Shown here one piece after another: positions 45,378-54,286 of a stretch of 64,000 bases of DNA (positions within the stretch are counted from its first letter, which is position 1; each line of letters starts with the position of its first letter). A program made the position numbers and the translations under genes. The notes under the pieces are model-generated. The model did not search any database. It saw only the letters and a list, made by a program, of their open reading frames with translations, and was not told the DNA's origin. This stretch comes from UBA4719 sp038249115 (GTDB taxonomy: Bacteria; Actinomycetota; Actinomycetes; Actinomycetales; Dermatophilaceae): assembly GCA_038249115.1 (NCBI GenBank), contig JBBRWQ010000001.1, positions 1 through 64,000 on the forward strand, read 5' to 3'.

Positions 45378-45731
45378 ATGAGTGCTGGCTACGGTCTGAG
45401 TGTGCGCTGGTCCTTGGAACATGCCCCGCAGGGCGTCGAGGAGACATTGCGCGAATATGTCGTCGGGACCTCGATGGCACGGTTCGCGCAGCGCGAGGGA
45501 CTGGCCTTCAAGACCTGGCGGATGCGTTCGGGCGAGTGGTTCGAGGGGACGTACGTGTGGGACTCGCGGACGGCCCGTGATGCGTTCGAGGAGTCGTTCG
45601 GCGCCGAGGCCGCCGAGTCGCAGGGGAGCCAGCTGGTCGGCTCGCCGCCGCTGTGGATCGAGCCGTTCGAGGTCGTGGCGATCGTCGAAGGGCCGGAGGG
45701 TTTCCGAGAGGGCGCGGGCCCAGGCGACTAG
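45378..45731 (+). CDS. YdhR/ABM-like ferredoxin-fold protein
   Basis: 117 residues from ATG 45378 (MSAGYGLSVRWSLEHAPQGV). The pattern GLAFKTWRMRSGEWFEGTYV followed by DSRTARDAFEESF resembles the YdhR family of dimeric alpha-beta barrel mono-oxygenase-like proteins. It lies 1 base after the DUF6458-like gene. Its stop overlaps the stop of the convergent O-methyltransferase gene in a shared CTAG. Confidence 0.6.
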   Translation: MSAGYGLSVRWSLEHAPQGVEETLREYVVGTSMARFAQREGLAFKTWRMRSGEWFEGTYVWDSRTARDAFEESFGAEAAESQGSQLVGSPPLWIEPFEVVAIVEGPEGFREGAGPGD

Positions 45732-46360
45732 CGCTTGACTGCGGCCAGAAGGCCATCACCAACAGGTAGCAGAGCCGGTAGAAGCGACTCGTTGTCGCGC
45801 AGCGCCTTGCCCACATCTCTGAGAACGGTCGTGACCTCGTCGCGGGTGGCAGGGTCGGCGACCTTGTCGTGCCAGAGCATGTTATCCAGGGCCAGGACGC
45901 CGCCGTGGCGCAGCAGACGAAGGGCCTGCTCGACATACTGCGGGTACTCCGCCTTGTCGCCGTCGATCACGACCATGTCGTATGCCCCGTCGGTCAGGCG
46001 GGGTAGCACGTCCAGGGCCCGCCCGGTGATGACGCGGGTGCGCTGCGGCGCGAAGCCGGCGGCTGCATAGGCCTCTTTGGCCGCCCTCTGGTGCTCGGCT
46101 TCGACGTCGATCGTTGTCAGGATGCCGTCCTGCGGCATTCCGGCCAGGAGCCACAGGCCGGACACGCCGGCGCCGGTGCCGACCTCGACCACTGCCTTGG
46201 CGCTGGACGCAGCCGCGAGCAGGCGCAACGCCGCACCGGTGCCCGGCAGGACGGGCATACAGCCCAGCTCCTCACCGCGCAGTCGGGCCGCTTCGATGAC
46301 CTCGGTCTCCGCGACGAACTCCTCGGAGTAGGCCCAGCTGGCCGGTTTCTGTGCGCTCAT
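45728..46360 (-). CDS. SAM-dependent O-methyltransferase
   Basis: 210 residues from ATG 46360 (MSAQKPASWAYSEEFVAETE). SAM-binding motif I is VVEVGTGAGVSGLWLL; TTIDVEAEHQ and the divalent-metal site VIDGDKAEYPQYVE are those of the COMT-like/caffeoyl-CoA methyltransferase family (Rv1220c-like). It sits divergently before sigE, as in mycobacteria. The substrate is unknown. Confidence 0.9.
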   Translation of the reverse strand: MSAQKPASWAYSEEFVAETEVIEAARLRGEELGCMPVLPGTGAALRLLAAASSAKAVVEVGTGAGVSGLWLLAGMPQDGILTTIDVEAEHQRAAKEAYAAAGFAPQRTRVITGRALDVLPRLTDGAYDMVVIDGDKAEYPQYVEQALRLLRHGGVLALDNMLWHDKVADPATRDEVTTVLRDVGKALRDNESLLPALLPVGDGLLAAVKR

Positions 46361-46426
46361 GGGCGCAACCCTACTGCTCCGCGTGCTCGGCCGGACGAAG
46401 GCCGATGAGCGTGGCGTCACCGGCAT

Positions 46427-47137
46427 ATGTCGACCCACCGAGATGCCCAGCAAACTCTCAGGTTGGTCCGGAAACATGTGGTTATGCCCCTCACCACCAG
46501 TGACCGCGCTGACGCACAGGAAGCCGTCGAGCCGACCAGCGCCGCAGCGCAGCCGTGGGTCCCGCCGACCTGGGAAGAGATCGTTGCCCAGCACTCCGCC
46601 AAGGTCTACCGTCTGGCCTACCGTCTGACCGGCAACGTCCATGATGCCGAGGACCTGACGCACGACGTCTTCATCCGGGTCTTCCGGTCGCTGCACTCCT
46701 ACCAGCCCGGCACGTTCGAGGGATGGTTGCACCGCATCACGACGAATGTCTTCCTGGACAAGATGCGTCGCAAGCAGCGGATCCGGTTCGACCTTCTCTC
46801 GGACGACGCCGCGGCCCGCCTTCCCAGCCGCGAGATCGGCCCCGAACAGCACTACACCGACACTCACTTCGATGACGACGTCCAGCGCGCTCTTGACGCT
46901 CTGACTCCGGACTTTCGCGCTGCTGTCGTCCTGTGCGACATCGAGGGACTGTCTTATGAGGAGATCGCGACCACCCTGGGCATCAAGCTCGGCACGGTCC
47001 GTTCGCGCATTCACCGGGGCCGGTCACAGCTGCGAGAGGCTCTCGCACATCGCGCCCCCGATCCGAGCAGGACGATCTCGCCGCCCCGGGCCCGTAGGGG
47101 TTTCGCGGTGGGACGGGTAGTTTCGGGGACTCGGTGA
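46427..47137 (+). CDS. sigE: ECF sigma factor SigE-like
   Basis: Up to 236 residues. Region 2 is VYRLAYRLTGNVHDAEDLTH with the -10-binding stretch WLHRITTNVFLDKMRRK, and region 4 is GLSYEEIATTLGIKLGTVRS. The start may be ATG 46427 or ATG 46484 (MPLTTSDRADAQEAV); neither has a good ribosome-binding site, and mycobacterial sigE is known to use more than one start. Its last bases overlap the anti-sigma gene (GTGA), so the two are coupled. The downstream htrA and tatB complete the envelope-stress block. Confidence 0.93.
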   Translation: MSTHRDAQQTLRLVRKHVVMPLTTSDRADAQEAVEPTSAAAQPWVPPTWEEIVAQHSAKVYRLAYRLTGNVHDAEDLTHDVFIRVFRSLHSYQPGTFEGWLHRITTNVFLDKMRRKQRIRFDLLSDDAAARLPSREIGPEQHYTDTHFDDDVQRALDALTPDFRAAVVLCDIEGLSYEEIATTLGIKLGTVRSRIHRGRSQLREALAHRAPDPSRTISPPRARRGFAVGRVVSGTR

Positions 47138-47730
47138 GCAGAGTCCTCCGCTCCCGCTCCGGTGTCGCATCGCAGCACCTCGGGCAGATGCTCAGTCTGT
47201 ATGCCGACCGCAGCCTCCCCCCGCCAGCACTCCTTGCCTGCGACCGGCACGTCTCGATCTGTCCTGGCTGCCGGGCGGCTGCCGAGGCCGAGCGCCGGAT
47301 GCTGCGATCCCTGCGCAGCTCAGCCACTCCAGGACTCTCGCACCGGCTCGAGTCTGTGCTGCTGGGCCTCGCCGCTGACTCGATGCCACCGATGGTGACT
47401 GGCGGACCTTCTCCGATTGCGGTCATCGCCCGCTCGGCGCCGGCGATGTACCGATCCCCCCTGCGGGCGGCAATGCTGGCAGGTCTGGTCGCAGGCGCCT
47501 CTGCTGCTGCTGCGTGGAGCCTCGGCGTGAACGGCGTTGGTCCCTCAGCCGGGCCGATTCCGGTTGTCCGCCAGCCCGCCGCGGCATCTGCTGCCGGATC
47601 GGCGCGCGGCGCCGTGGCGAGCAGCCAGCTCGTCTCTTTCCTGAGCGTCACGGCCATGGGTCCGATCAATGGGCCGTGGCCCGGTGTTCCCGACAGGGGC
47701 CCGCGTTCGGCACAATCGACCCATGAATGA
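47134..47730 (+). CDS. Anti-sigma factor (RseA-like ZAS)
   Basis: 198 residues from GTG 47134. The zinc-associated anti-sigma motif is His39-x3-Cys43-x2-Cys46 in RHVSICPGC. A hydrophobic segment at about 111-131 suggests a single membrane helix and about 65 residues outside, different from the soluble mycobacterial RseA. It should bind SigE until stress or redox change. It overlaps sigE by 4 bases and htrA by 8. Confidence 0.87.
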   Translation: MSRVLRSRSGVASQHLGQMLSLYADRSLPPPALLACDRHVSICPGCRAAAEAERRMLRSLRSSATPGLSHRLESVLLGLAADSMPPMVTGGPSPIAVIARSAPAMYRSPLRAAMLAGLVAGASAAAAWSLGVNGVGPSAGPIPVVRQPAAASAAGSARGAVASSQLVSFLSVTAMGPINGPWPGVPDRGPRSAQSTHE

Positions 47731-49171
47731 GCAGCAGCGCCCGGCTGGGGCGCACGACGAACCGTCCCCGGAACCGTCCCCGGAACCGTCCTCGGAACAG
47801 CGCCCGGGGGAGGATTCCGGGGCAACGACCCCGGAACAGCTCACGACACCGGTCCATCTGGACAACACCCTGCCGATAGCCAGCTATCCGCCGCCGACCG
47901 GCAGCCCGTTCGTGCATCAGCCACCGCCGCTCGTGGAACCCGAGTCCGCAGAAGACTTCGAGTGGGACTGGACGGCGCCGCAACCTTCGCCGCAACCTGC
48001 ATCGGAGGCCACAGCGGCCTCTTCGTCGGGCACCGGTCCCGCGCCGGACCAAGACCCGCGCGGGTTGGGCGGGCTCGGCGCGGGTGTCACCTCCGCCATC
48101 GTGGCTGGCGGGTTGGTCGTGATCCTGGTGGCCGCACTTTTCGGAGGGATCGCCGGCGGGTTCCTGGTGAGCCGACGTGACAACACCACGATGTCCTTGC
48201 CCGTCGCGCCCGCGGGCTCGGCCGTCCGGCCCGCTGGATCCATCGCGAACATTGCGGCCAGGGCTGTTCCCAGTGTGGTGACGATCAAGGTCCAGGGGGC
48301 TGACGTCTCAGGCACCGGGTCCGGATTCGTGCTGCGCAAGGACGGCTACATCCTGACCAACAACCATGTGGTCGAGGGTGCGGTCAAGACCGGCAAGATC
48401 ACTGTGCTCTTCACTGATGGCAAGGTGTCGGAGGCCAAGATCGTCGGCCGTGACGCGTCCTATGACCTGGCCGTCATCCGGGTGGACCGCCGTGATCTGC
48501 AGGCACTGGTGTTCGGTGTGTCATCCGCGGTGGTCGTGGGCGACCCGGTCATCGCAGTGGGTGCTCCGCTGGGGCTGGACAGCACTGTCACCAGCGGAAT
48601 TATCAGCGCGCTGAACCGCCCGGTGTCACCCGGCGGAGGCGAGTCCACCGCGTCCTTCATCAACGCCATCCAGACCGATGCGGCCATCAACCCAGGCAAC
48701 TCCGGTGGGCCGTTGCTCGACATGGCTGGTCTCGTCATCGGCGTGAACTCAGCGATCGCCCGAGTCGCGGGCTCGGCGGATCCAGTCGGCGGGCAGTCCG
48801 GCAGCATCGGCGTCGGGTTCGCGATCCCGAGTGACCAGGCGCGAAAGACTGCCGAGCAGCTGATCGCCACTGGCAAGGCCACGCATCCGATCATCGGCGT
48901 CATGCTTGACACCACCTACGCAGGCGAGGGCGTCAAGATCGCCACAGGCGACAGGAACGGAAGCCCGCCGGTCACCAAGGGCGGCCCGGCCGACAAAGCA
49001 GGGCTGCAGCCCGGCGATGTGATCATCAAGTTCGACGGGCGGACGGTCGTGGGCCCGGACGAGTTCGTGGTCGCGATCCGGGCCAAGTCGGTCGGCGACA
49101 AGGTCGAGCTGACCGTGCGGCGCGGCGACAGCGAGCGAACTGTCAAGATGACTCTGCAAGCGGCCAGCTGA
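47723..49171 (+). CDS. htrA: HtrA/DegP-type serine protease
   Basis: 482 residues from ATG 47723. A long Pro/Glu-rich cytoplasmic tail (residues 1-115, with three PSPEP-type repeats coded by 12-bp units at about 47763-47800) precedes a membrane helix at about 121-149. The protease domain has the triad His215 (TNNHVVEG), Asp248 (SYDLAVI) and Ser327 (NPGNSGGPL), and one PDZ domain follows at about 390-480. It acts in extracytoplasmic protein quality control and is encoded in the SigE regulon block. Confidence 0.93.
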   Translation: MNEQQRPAGAHDEPSPEPSPEPSSEQRPGEDSGATTPEQLTTPVHLDNTLPIASYPPPTGSPFVHQPPPLVEPESAEDFEWDWTAPQPSPQPASEATAASSSGTGPAPDQDPRGLGGLGAGVTSAIVAGGLVVILVAALFGGIAGGFLVSRRDNTTMSLPVAPAGSAVRPAGSIANIAARAVPSVVTIKVQGADVSGTGSGFVLRKDGYILTNNHVVEGAVKTGKITVLFTDGKVSEAKIVGRDASYDLAVIRVDRRDLQALVFGVSSAVVVGDPVIAVGAPLGLDSTVTSGIISALNRPVSPGGGESTASFINAIQTDAAINPGNSGGPLLDMAGLVIGVNSAIARVAGSADPVGGQSGSIGVGFAIPSDQARKTAEQLIATGKATHPIIGVMLDTTYAGEGVKIATGDRNGSPPVTKGGPADKAGLQPGDVIIKFDGRTVVGPDEFVVAIRAKSVGDKVELTVRRGDSERTVKMTLQAAS

Positions 49172-49200
49172 CCGCCCCTCCACCATCGTGAGGTCCAAAG

Positions 49201-49557
49201 GTGAACCTGTTCGACATCAATGGCTGGGAGTTCATCATCATCCTGGTCGTAGCACTCCTGGTGATCGGCCCTGAGCGGTTACCGGAGTACTCGGCCAAGC
49301 TCACCAAGATGGTCAGACAGGTGAGGAGTCTGGCAGACTCCGCGAAGGTGCAGCTGCGCGAGCAGTTGGGGTCTGAGTTCGATGACGTGGACTGGAAACA
49401 GTACGACCCTCGCCAGTACGACCCTCGACGGATCGTTCGCGAGGCTCTGATGGGCGACGAGCCCGATGACGGTCAGCCCGGTGAGGTCAAGGGGCAGTCA
49501 GCAGCCACGCAGCGCGTACCGAACAGGGCGACGCCGTATGACGAGGACTCCACCTAA
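49201..49557 (+). CDS. tatB: Twin-arginine translocase subunit TatB
   Basis: 118 residues from GTG 49201, preceded by TGAGGT. The short N-terminal helix with ELxxI-like WEFIIILVVALLVIGPERLP and an amphipathic helix (YSAKLTKMVRQVRSLADSAK) are typical. A 15-bp duplication codes for QYDPRQYDPRR. It lies in the mycobacterial order sigE-rseA-htrA-tatB; other Tat genes are elsewhere. Confidence 0.92.
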   Translation: MNLFDINGWEFIIILVVALLVIGPERLPEYSAKLTKMVRQVRSLADSAKVQLREQLGSEFDDVDWKQYDPRQYDPRRIVREALMGDEPDDGQPGEVKGQSAATQRVPNRATPYDEDST

Positions 49558-49640
49558 CACAGCGTGGCGGCTGGCTTGAGGGGTGTCGCTGGGTCGGGTA
49601 GAAGGGTGGCTCTTGCCCCTGCTCGCAGGCTCCCTCGACG

Positions 49641-49660
49641 GGGTTGCGATCCCCCAACCC
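49641..49660. terminator. Weak hairpin between convergent tatB and mrp
   Basis: GGGTTG (49641-49646), 8-base loop, CAACCC (49655-49660), followed by TTCCTC. Position between convergent genes suggests a terminator; the short stem makes this weak. Confidence 0.3.
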
Positions 49661-49672
49661 TTCCTCGCTGTG

Positions 49673-50806
49673 CTAGCGGCCGGCGGGGGTCAGGCCCAGC
49701 GAGCGTCCGGCCAGGCCGCGCGCGCGTGTCGACAGGCCGCGGGCTATCGCGCGCAGGACAACGGCCGACGGGCTGTCGGGCTCACCCAGCACGACCGGCA
49801 TACCGTTGTCCGCGCCTTCGCGCAGGCGGGTATCCAGAGGGATCTGGCCCAGGAGCGGGACCGGTGCCCCCACAGCGCGGGTCAACGACTCCGCGACGGC
49901 CTGGCCGCCTCCGGCTCCGAAGATCTCGTGGCGGGTGCCGTCCGGCAGCTCCATCCACGACATGTTCTCGATGACCCCGGCGATCCGCTGATGTGTCTGC
50001 AGCGCAATGGAACCGGCACGTTCGGCCACCTCGGAGGCAGCCTTCTGAGGGGTGGTGACGACGAGGATCTCGGCGTTCGGAACGAGCTGTGCGACCGAGA
50101 TCGCGATATCACCGGTGCCCGGCGGCAGATCGAGCAGCAACACGTCCAGGTCGCCCCAGAACACGTCACCCAGGAACTGCTGCAGTGCGCGGTGGAGCAT
50201 CGGACCACGCCAGACGACGGGCTGGTTGCCGGGGACGAACATCCCGATCGAGATGACCTTCACGTCATGTGACAGCGGCGGCAGGATCATGTCGTCGACC
50301 TGGGTCGGGCTGTGTTCGACGCCGAGCATGCGGGGGACCGAGAAGCCGTAGACGTCGGCGTCGACGAGGCCGACCCGCAGGCCGTCGGCGGCCATGGCGG
50401 CAGCGAGGTTGACGGTCACCGACGACTTGCCCACGCCACCCTTGCCCGAGGCCACGCAGTAGACCCGGGTCAGGCTGCCCGGCTGGGCGAACGGGATGTC
50501 GCGGTCGGCGTTGCCGCCCCGCAGCGTGGTCTTCAGCTCGGTGCGCTGCTCGTCGCTCATCACCCCGAGCGTCACGTCCACACTGGTGACGCCTTCGACG
50601 GTCAGCAGTGCGGCCGTGGCGTCACGCGTCAGGGTGTCCTTGAGCGGGCAGCCGGAGATCGTCAACAGTATGGTGACCGCGGCGCGCCCGGACTCGTCGA
50701 CCGCGACCGACTCGACCATGCCGAGCTCGGTGATCGGCTTGCGGATCTCGGGGTCATTGACCTTGGACAGGGCAGCGATCAGGGCGTCTTGCGATGGGGC
50801 GGACAT
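49673..50806 (-). CDS. mrp: Mrp/NBP35-family iron-sulfur carrier ATPase
   Basis: 377 residues from ATG 50806 (MSAPSQDALIAALSKVNDPE). An N-terminal MIP18/DUF59 domain (PITELGMVESVAVDESGRAA) is followed by a deviant Walker A GKGGVGKSS and Walker B region DVLLLDLPPGTGD. It carries Fe-S clusters to apo-proteins. The usual C-terminal Cys-x2-Cys is not visible, as in many actinobacterial members. It is the last gene of a minus-strand run. Confidence 0.93.
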   Translation of the reverse strand: MSAPSQDALIAALSKVNDPEIRKPITELGMVESVAVDESGRAAVTILLTISGCPLKDTLTRDATAALLTVEGVTSVDVTLGVMSDEQRTELKTTLRGGNADRDIPFAQPGSLTRVYCVASGKGGVGKSSVTVNLAAAMAADGLRVGLVDADVYGFSVPRMLGVEHSPTQVDDMILPPLSHDVKVISIGMFVPGNQPVVWRGPMLHRALQQFLGDVFWGDLDVLLLDLPPGTGDIAISVAQLVPNAEILVVTTPQKAASEVAERAGSIALQTHQRIAGVIENMSWMELPDGTRHEIFGAGGGQAVAESLTRAVGAPVPLLGQIPLDTRLREGADNGMPVVLGEPDSPSAVVLRAIARGLSTRARGLAGRSLGLTPAGR

Positions 50807-50816
50807 GGGTTCAATG

Positions 50817-51386
50817 TTAGTTCGGTTTCGGACCCTCGAACGCCGTGGGCGGCGCCTCGCCCGGCTGGAGCCTCGAACCGTCTGCCGAGAGCTGTATGCC
50901 GCGAAGCTCCATCTCGTCCAGCACCGATCGCAGTTCCGAGCGCAGGTAGTCGCGGGTGACCATGTCTCGCAAGGCAATTCGTAGCGAGGCCACCTCCCGC
51001 GTGAGGAACTCCGTGTCGGCAAGATTGCGCTCGTAGCTGGCCCGATCCTGCTCGAGAGCGACGCGGTCACGGTCAGTTTGACGGTTCTGGGCGAGCAGGA
51101 TGAGCGGAGCGGCATAGGACGCCTGCAGGCTGAGTATGAGCGTGAGGAAGATGAACGGGTAGATGTCCCACCTGTGGTTCAGGATCCCAACGACGTTGAA
51201 CGTGATCCACACCAGCACGAAGACCGTCATGTAGACGAGGAACTTCGCCGTCCCCATGTAGCGCGCGAACTTCTCGGCAAAACGTCCGAAGGTGTCGGGG
51301 TCTATCTGCGGCCTGCTGAACAGGGAGCGACGTGCCTCGCGTGGCTGGTCCAGCCGCGGGGCCCGGTCTGGGTGCTCACGGGCCAT
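50817..51386 (-). CDS. DUF1003 membrane protein
   Basis: 189 residues with two membrane helices (KFLVYMTVFVLVWITFNVVG and YPFIFLTLILSLQASYAAPL), then a coiled coil (QNRQTDRDRVALEQDRASYE). It starts within the end of the MgtE-N/CBS gene (11-base overlap), so it is translated from the same message. DUF1003 function is unknown; linkage to an MgtE-like protein suggests metal-ion related work at the membrane. Confidence 0.9.
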   Translation of the reverse strand: MAREHPDRAPRLDQPREARRSLFSRPQIDPDTFGRFAEKFARYMGTAKFLVYMTVFVLVWITFNVVGILNHRWDIYPFIFLTLILSLQASYAAPLILLAQNRQTDRDRVALEQDRASYERNLADTEFLTREVASLRIALRDMVTRDYLRSELRSVLDEMELRGIQLSADGSRLQPGEAPPTAFEGPKPN

Positions 51387-52656
51387 GGGTCACCTCGTGC
51401 CGCTCCTCGCGCCAGTCCTCGGGAAGGAGGTGGTCCAGGACATCGTCGACGGTCACGGCCCCGAGCAGCCGGCCATCCTCGTCGACAACCGGGACGCCGA
51501 CGAGGTTGTAGGTCGCAAGCATCCGCGTGACCCGGCCGATTGACGCATCAGGAGTCAGCGGCTCAGGGTCCTGGTCGAGGATGCTGCCGATGTGAGCATG
51601 GGGTGGTTCGCGCAGAAGACGCTGGATGTGGACCACCCCGAGGAACTTGCCCGTCGGCGTCTCCAGAGGCGGACGGCATACGAAGACGGTCGCGGCCAGC
51701 GCGGGTGAGAGCTCGACCCTGCGAACCACGGCGAGCGCCTCGGCGATCGTCGCCTCCGGACCGAGGATGACCGGCTCGGTTGTCATCAGGCCGCCCGCAG
51801 TGTCCTCGTCGTAGGTGAGCAGGCGGCGCAGGTCTGCGGCCTCGTCGGGCTCCATCAGCCGCAGCAGCTCCTCGGCGTTCTCCGGTGACAGCTCGGAGAG
51901 CAGGTCGGCCGCGTCGTCAGGCTGCATGGTCTCCAGGATGTCGGCGGCGCGCTCTCTCCCGAGGCCGCGCAGGATCTCGACCTGGTCGTCCTCGGGCAGC
52001 TCCTCGAGGACGTCGGCCAGCTTCTCGTCGTCGAGCGCGGCAGCAACCTCAGACCGACGTTTGGGGTTGAGGTCGTGGATGACCTCGGCAAGGTCGGCGG
52101 GCTTGAGATCCTCATAGCTCTCGAGCAGCTTGGCAGCGCTCTGGCCCTCAGCCTCGACCTGGAGCCCAGCCACCTGGTCGATGTCGACGAGGACCGTCTC
52201 ACCGCGGCGCCGACCGAGCCGCGAGAGGCTGCGCGTGCCACCGGATCCCTTGCGGGCGAACACCTTGACGATGAACCAGTCGCGGTTGGACTCCTGCTCG
52301 ATGGCGACGTCCTCGACCGTCGCCTCGAACGCCTCGTCAGGAGTGGCGACCCGGATTGTGCGTTCGAACAGCTCGGCGAGCACCAGCGTCTCGCTTGTTC
52401 GCTGCTCGAACCGGCGCATGTTGACCAGCCCGGTGGTGATGACCTGTCCGGCATCAACGCCGGTCACCCGGGTCATCGGGACGAAGACCCGGCGTCGACC
52501 GGGCACCTCGACCACGAGACCGATGACGCGGGGGGCCGGGCGACCTGCGCTGAAGTGGACGACCACGTCGCGGACGCGGCCCACCGGGTCACCAAGCGGG
52601 TCGAAAACGCTCAGTTCGGCCAGGCGTGCGACAAAGACGCGCGTCATGGGGCTCAC
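51376..52656 (-). CDS. PRC-barrel/MgtE-N/CBS-domain protein
   Basis: 426 residues: a PRC-barrel-like start (LSVFDPLGDPVGRVRDVVVH), an MgtE N-terminal superhelix at about 190-285 (HDLNPKRRSEVAAALDDEKL, then ETMQPDDAADLLSELSPENA) and paired CBS domains at about 290-420 (AGGLMTTEPVILGPEATIAE). The MgtE transmembrane channel is missing, so it is the cytoplasmic sensor part alone (Rv1232c-like). Start is GTG 52656 or ATG 52647. Confidence 0.9.
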   Translation of the reverse strand: MSPMTRVFVARLAELSVFDPLGDPVGRVRDVVVHFSAGRPAPRVIGLVVEVPGRRRVFVPMTRVTGVDAGQVITTGLVNMRRFEQRTSETLVLAELFERTIRVATPDEAFEATVEDVAIEQESNRDWFIVKVFARKGSGGTRSLSRLGRRRGETVLVDIDQVAGLQVEAEGQSAAKLLESYEDLKPADLAEVIHDLNPKRRSEVAAALDDEKLADVLEELPEDDQVEILRGLGRERAADILETMQPDDAADLLSELSPENAEELLRLMEPDEAADLRRLLTYDEDTAGGLMTTEPVILGPEATIAEALAVVRRVELSPALAATVFVCRPPLETPTGKFLGVVHIQRLLREPPHAHIGSILDQDPEPLTPDASIGRVTRMLATYNLVGVPVVDEDGRLLGAVTVDDVLDHLLPEDWREERHEVTHGP

Positions 52657-52674
52657 GCCGCAAGGTTAGCGGGA

Positions 52675-53181
52675 TTAGCGTCGGGTGCCGCGGCGCCACT
52701 TCGGTCGACCGTTGAGATGCCACGGGCGCCAGGTGAGCGTGGTGGCCGGTGTCGTGGCCGGCTGTGCCAAGCCCGGCTCCTGTGAGTAGCTCCCCGGAGC
52801 CTCGAGCGCGTCGCCGTGGGGCGCTAGTGCGTAGACAGTGGCCTCAGTGGCCCACCGTGCGACGGTGTCACCTGCGGGGGCGTTGAGACGGGACGCCTTG
52901 AGCGCGGCGGTCGCGTCATCCCAGCGTGGGTCGTCAGGCGTGACGACACTGGCGTGGGCGGGCACCGTCACCAGTCGCCCGCCGGTGTCCTTGCTGCGGA
53001 AGGTCACCGTGACCTCCGCGGGAAGGGCTGGCAGTGTCTGCTCGCCGGGGCCGGTGACGACGTATGCCGAGTCGTCGAGCCACACGTGCCACGCGGGCCA
53101 GGACCTGTCACCGGGGATGTCGATCCACAGCAGTCCGGATTTCTTGGCCGCCTCGGATAGGAGTGCACTCAGGTCGGTCAT
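52675..53181 (-). CDS. Conserved-looking hypothetical protein
   Basis: 168 residues from ATG 53181 (MTDLSALLSEAAKKSGLLWI). It is soluble, rich in tryptophan and proline, with a strand pair AWHVWLDDSAYVVTGPGEQT and a basic end (WHLNGRPKWRRGTRR). It lies 18 bases before the MgtE-N/CBS gene and is probably the first gene of that operon. I do not recognise a family. Confidence 0.72.
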   Translation of the reverse strand: MTDLSALLSEAAKKSGLLWIDIPGDRSWPAWHVWLDDSAYVVTGPGEQTLPALPAEVTVTFRSKDTGGRLVTVPAHASVVTPDDPRWDDATAALKASRLNAPAGDTVARWATEATVYALAPHGDALEAPGSYSQEPGLAQPATTPATTLTWRPWHLNGRPKWRRGTRR

Positions 53182-53272
53182 GCCGTCGAGCCTAGTGGTC
53201 GTCCCATGGGTGGGGAACGTCACCCACCTGTGGCGGTGGCACGTCGCCATGCCGCTGGGTACCCTCCCAAGC

Positions 53273-54253
53273 ATGACCTTCCTGCCTCCGACGCCCCAGC
53301 GCCCGCTGCGCTCCCGCCGCTCAAACCTCGCAGTGCCCGGTTCCAGCATCAAGATGATCGACAAGGCCAGGGGTCTTGGTGCCGACCAGGTGTTCCTCGA
53401 CATCGAAGACGCCGTGGCGCCGTTGGCCAAGCCGGAGGCGCGAAAGAACATCGTCGCAGCGCTGAACGAGGGTGGCTGGGGCGACACCATCCGTTCCGTC
53501 CGGGTCAACGACTGGACGACGCAATGGACCTATGCCGATGTTGTCGAGGTCGTTGAGGGCGCAGGCGCCAACCTCGACGCCATCATGCTGCCCAAGGTCC
53601 AGACGCCCGAACAGGTTGTGGCGCTCGACCTGCTGCTGACCCAGATCGAGAAGGCAACCGGCCTGGACGTCGGCAAGATCGGCATCGAGGCCCAGATCGA
53701 GAACGCGCTCGGCCTCACCAACATCAACGCGATCGCCGCGGCGAGCCAGCGCGTCGAGACGATCATCTTCGGGCCGGCCGACTTCATGGCCTCGATCAAC
53801 ATGAAGAGCCTCGTGGTCGGTGAGCAGCCGCAGGGCTATGACGTGGGCGATGCCTACCACTACATCCTGATGGCGATCCTGATGGCGGCGCGTGCCTATG
53901 ACAAGCAGGCCATCGACGGACCGTACCTGCAGATCAAGGACATCGAGGGGTTCCGTCGGGTGGCAGGGCGGTCCGCGGCGCTCGGTTTCGACGGCAAGTG
54001 GGTCCTGCATCCTGGCCAGCTCGGACCGGCAAACGAGGTCTACAGCCCTCGCCAGAGCGACTACGACCATGCCGAGAACATCCTGGACGCCTACGACTAC
54101 TTCACGTCCGAGGCTGGTGGCAAGAAGGGCGCGGTCATGCTGGGCGACGAGATGATCGACGAGGCCTCGCGCAAGATGGCTCTGGTGATCTCGGCCAAGG
54201 GCAGGGCCGCTGCCATGACCCGCCAGGAGAGATGGGCGAAGCCCTCCGAATGA
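53273..54253 (+). CDS. HpcH/CitE-family lyase, Mcl-type (malyl-CoA or methylmalyl-CoA lyase candidate)
   Basis: 326 residues from ATG 53273 (MTFLPPTPQRPLRSRRSNLA). The metal/substrate motifs are VFLDIEDAVAPLAKPEARKN, MLPKVQTPEQV and IFGPADFMASINMKSL. The C-terminal DGPYLQIKDIEGFRRVAGRS and LGFDGKWVLHPGQLGPANEV closely follow the Mcl1 pattern of the ethylmalonyl-CoA pathway (cleavage of beta-methylmalyl-CoA to glyoxylate and propionyl-CoA). Citramalyl-CoA lyase is an alternative. It diverges from the hypothetical gene across 91 bp. Confidence 0.83.
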   Translation: MTFLPPTPQRPLRSRRSNLAVPGSSIKMIDKARGLGADQVFLDIEDAVAPLAKPEARKNIVAALNEGGWGDTIRSVRVNDWTTQWTYADVVEVVEGAGANLDAIMLPKVQTPEQVVALDLLLTQIEKATGLDVGKIGIEAQIENALGLTNINAIAAASQRVETIIFGPADFMASINMKSLVVGEQPQGYDVGDAYHYILMAILMAARAYDKQAIDGPYLQIKDIEGFRRVAGRSAALGFDGKWVLHPGQLGPANEVYSPRQSDYDHAENILDAYDYFTSEAGGKKGAVMLGDEMIDEASRKMALVISAKGRAAAMTRQERWAKPSE

Positions 54254-54286
54254 CTGGCTGACCAGCCGTTCGCGGTGGGGCGGTCC

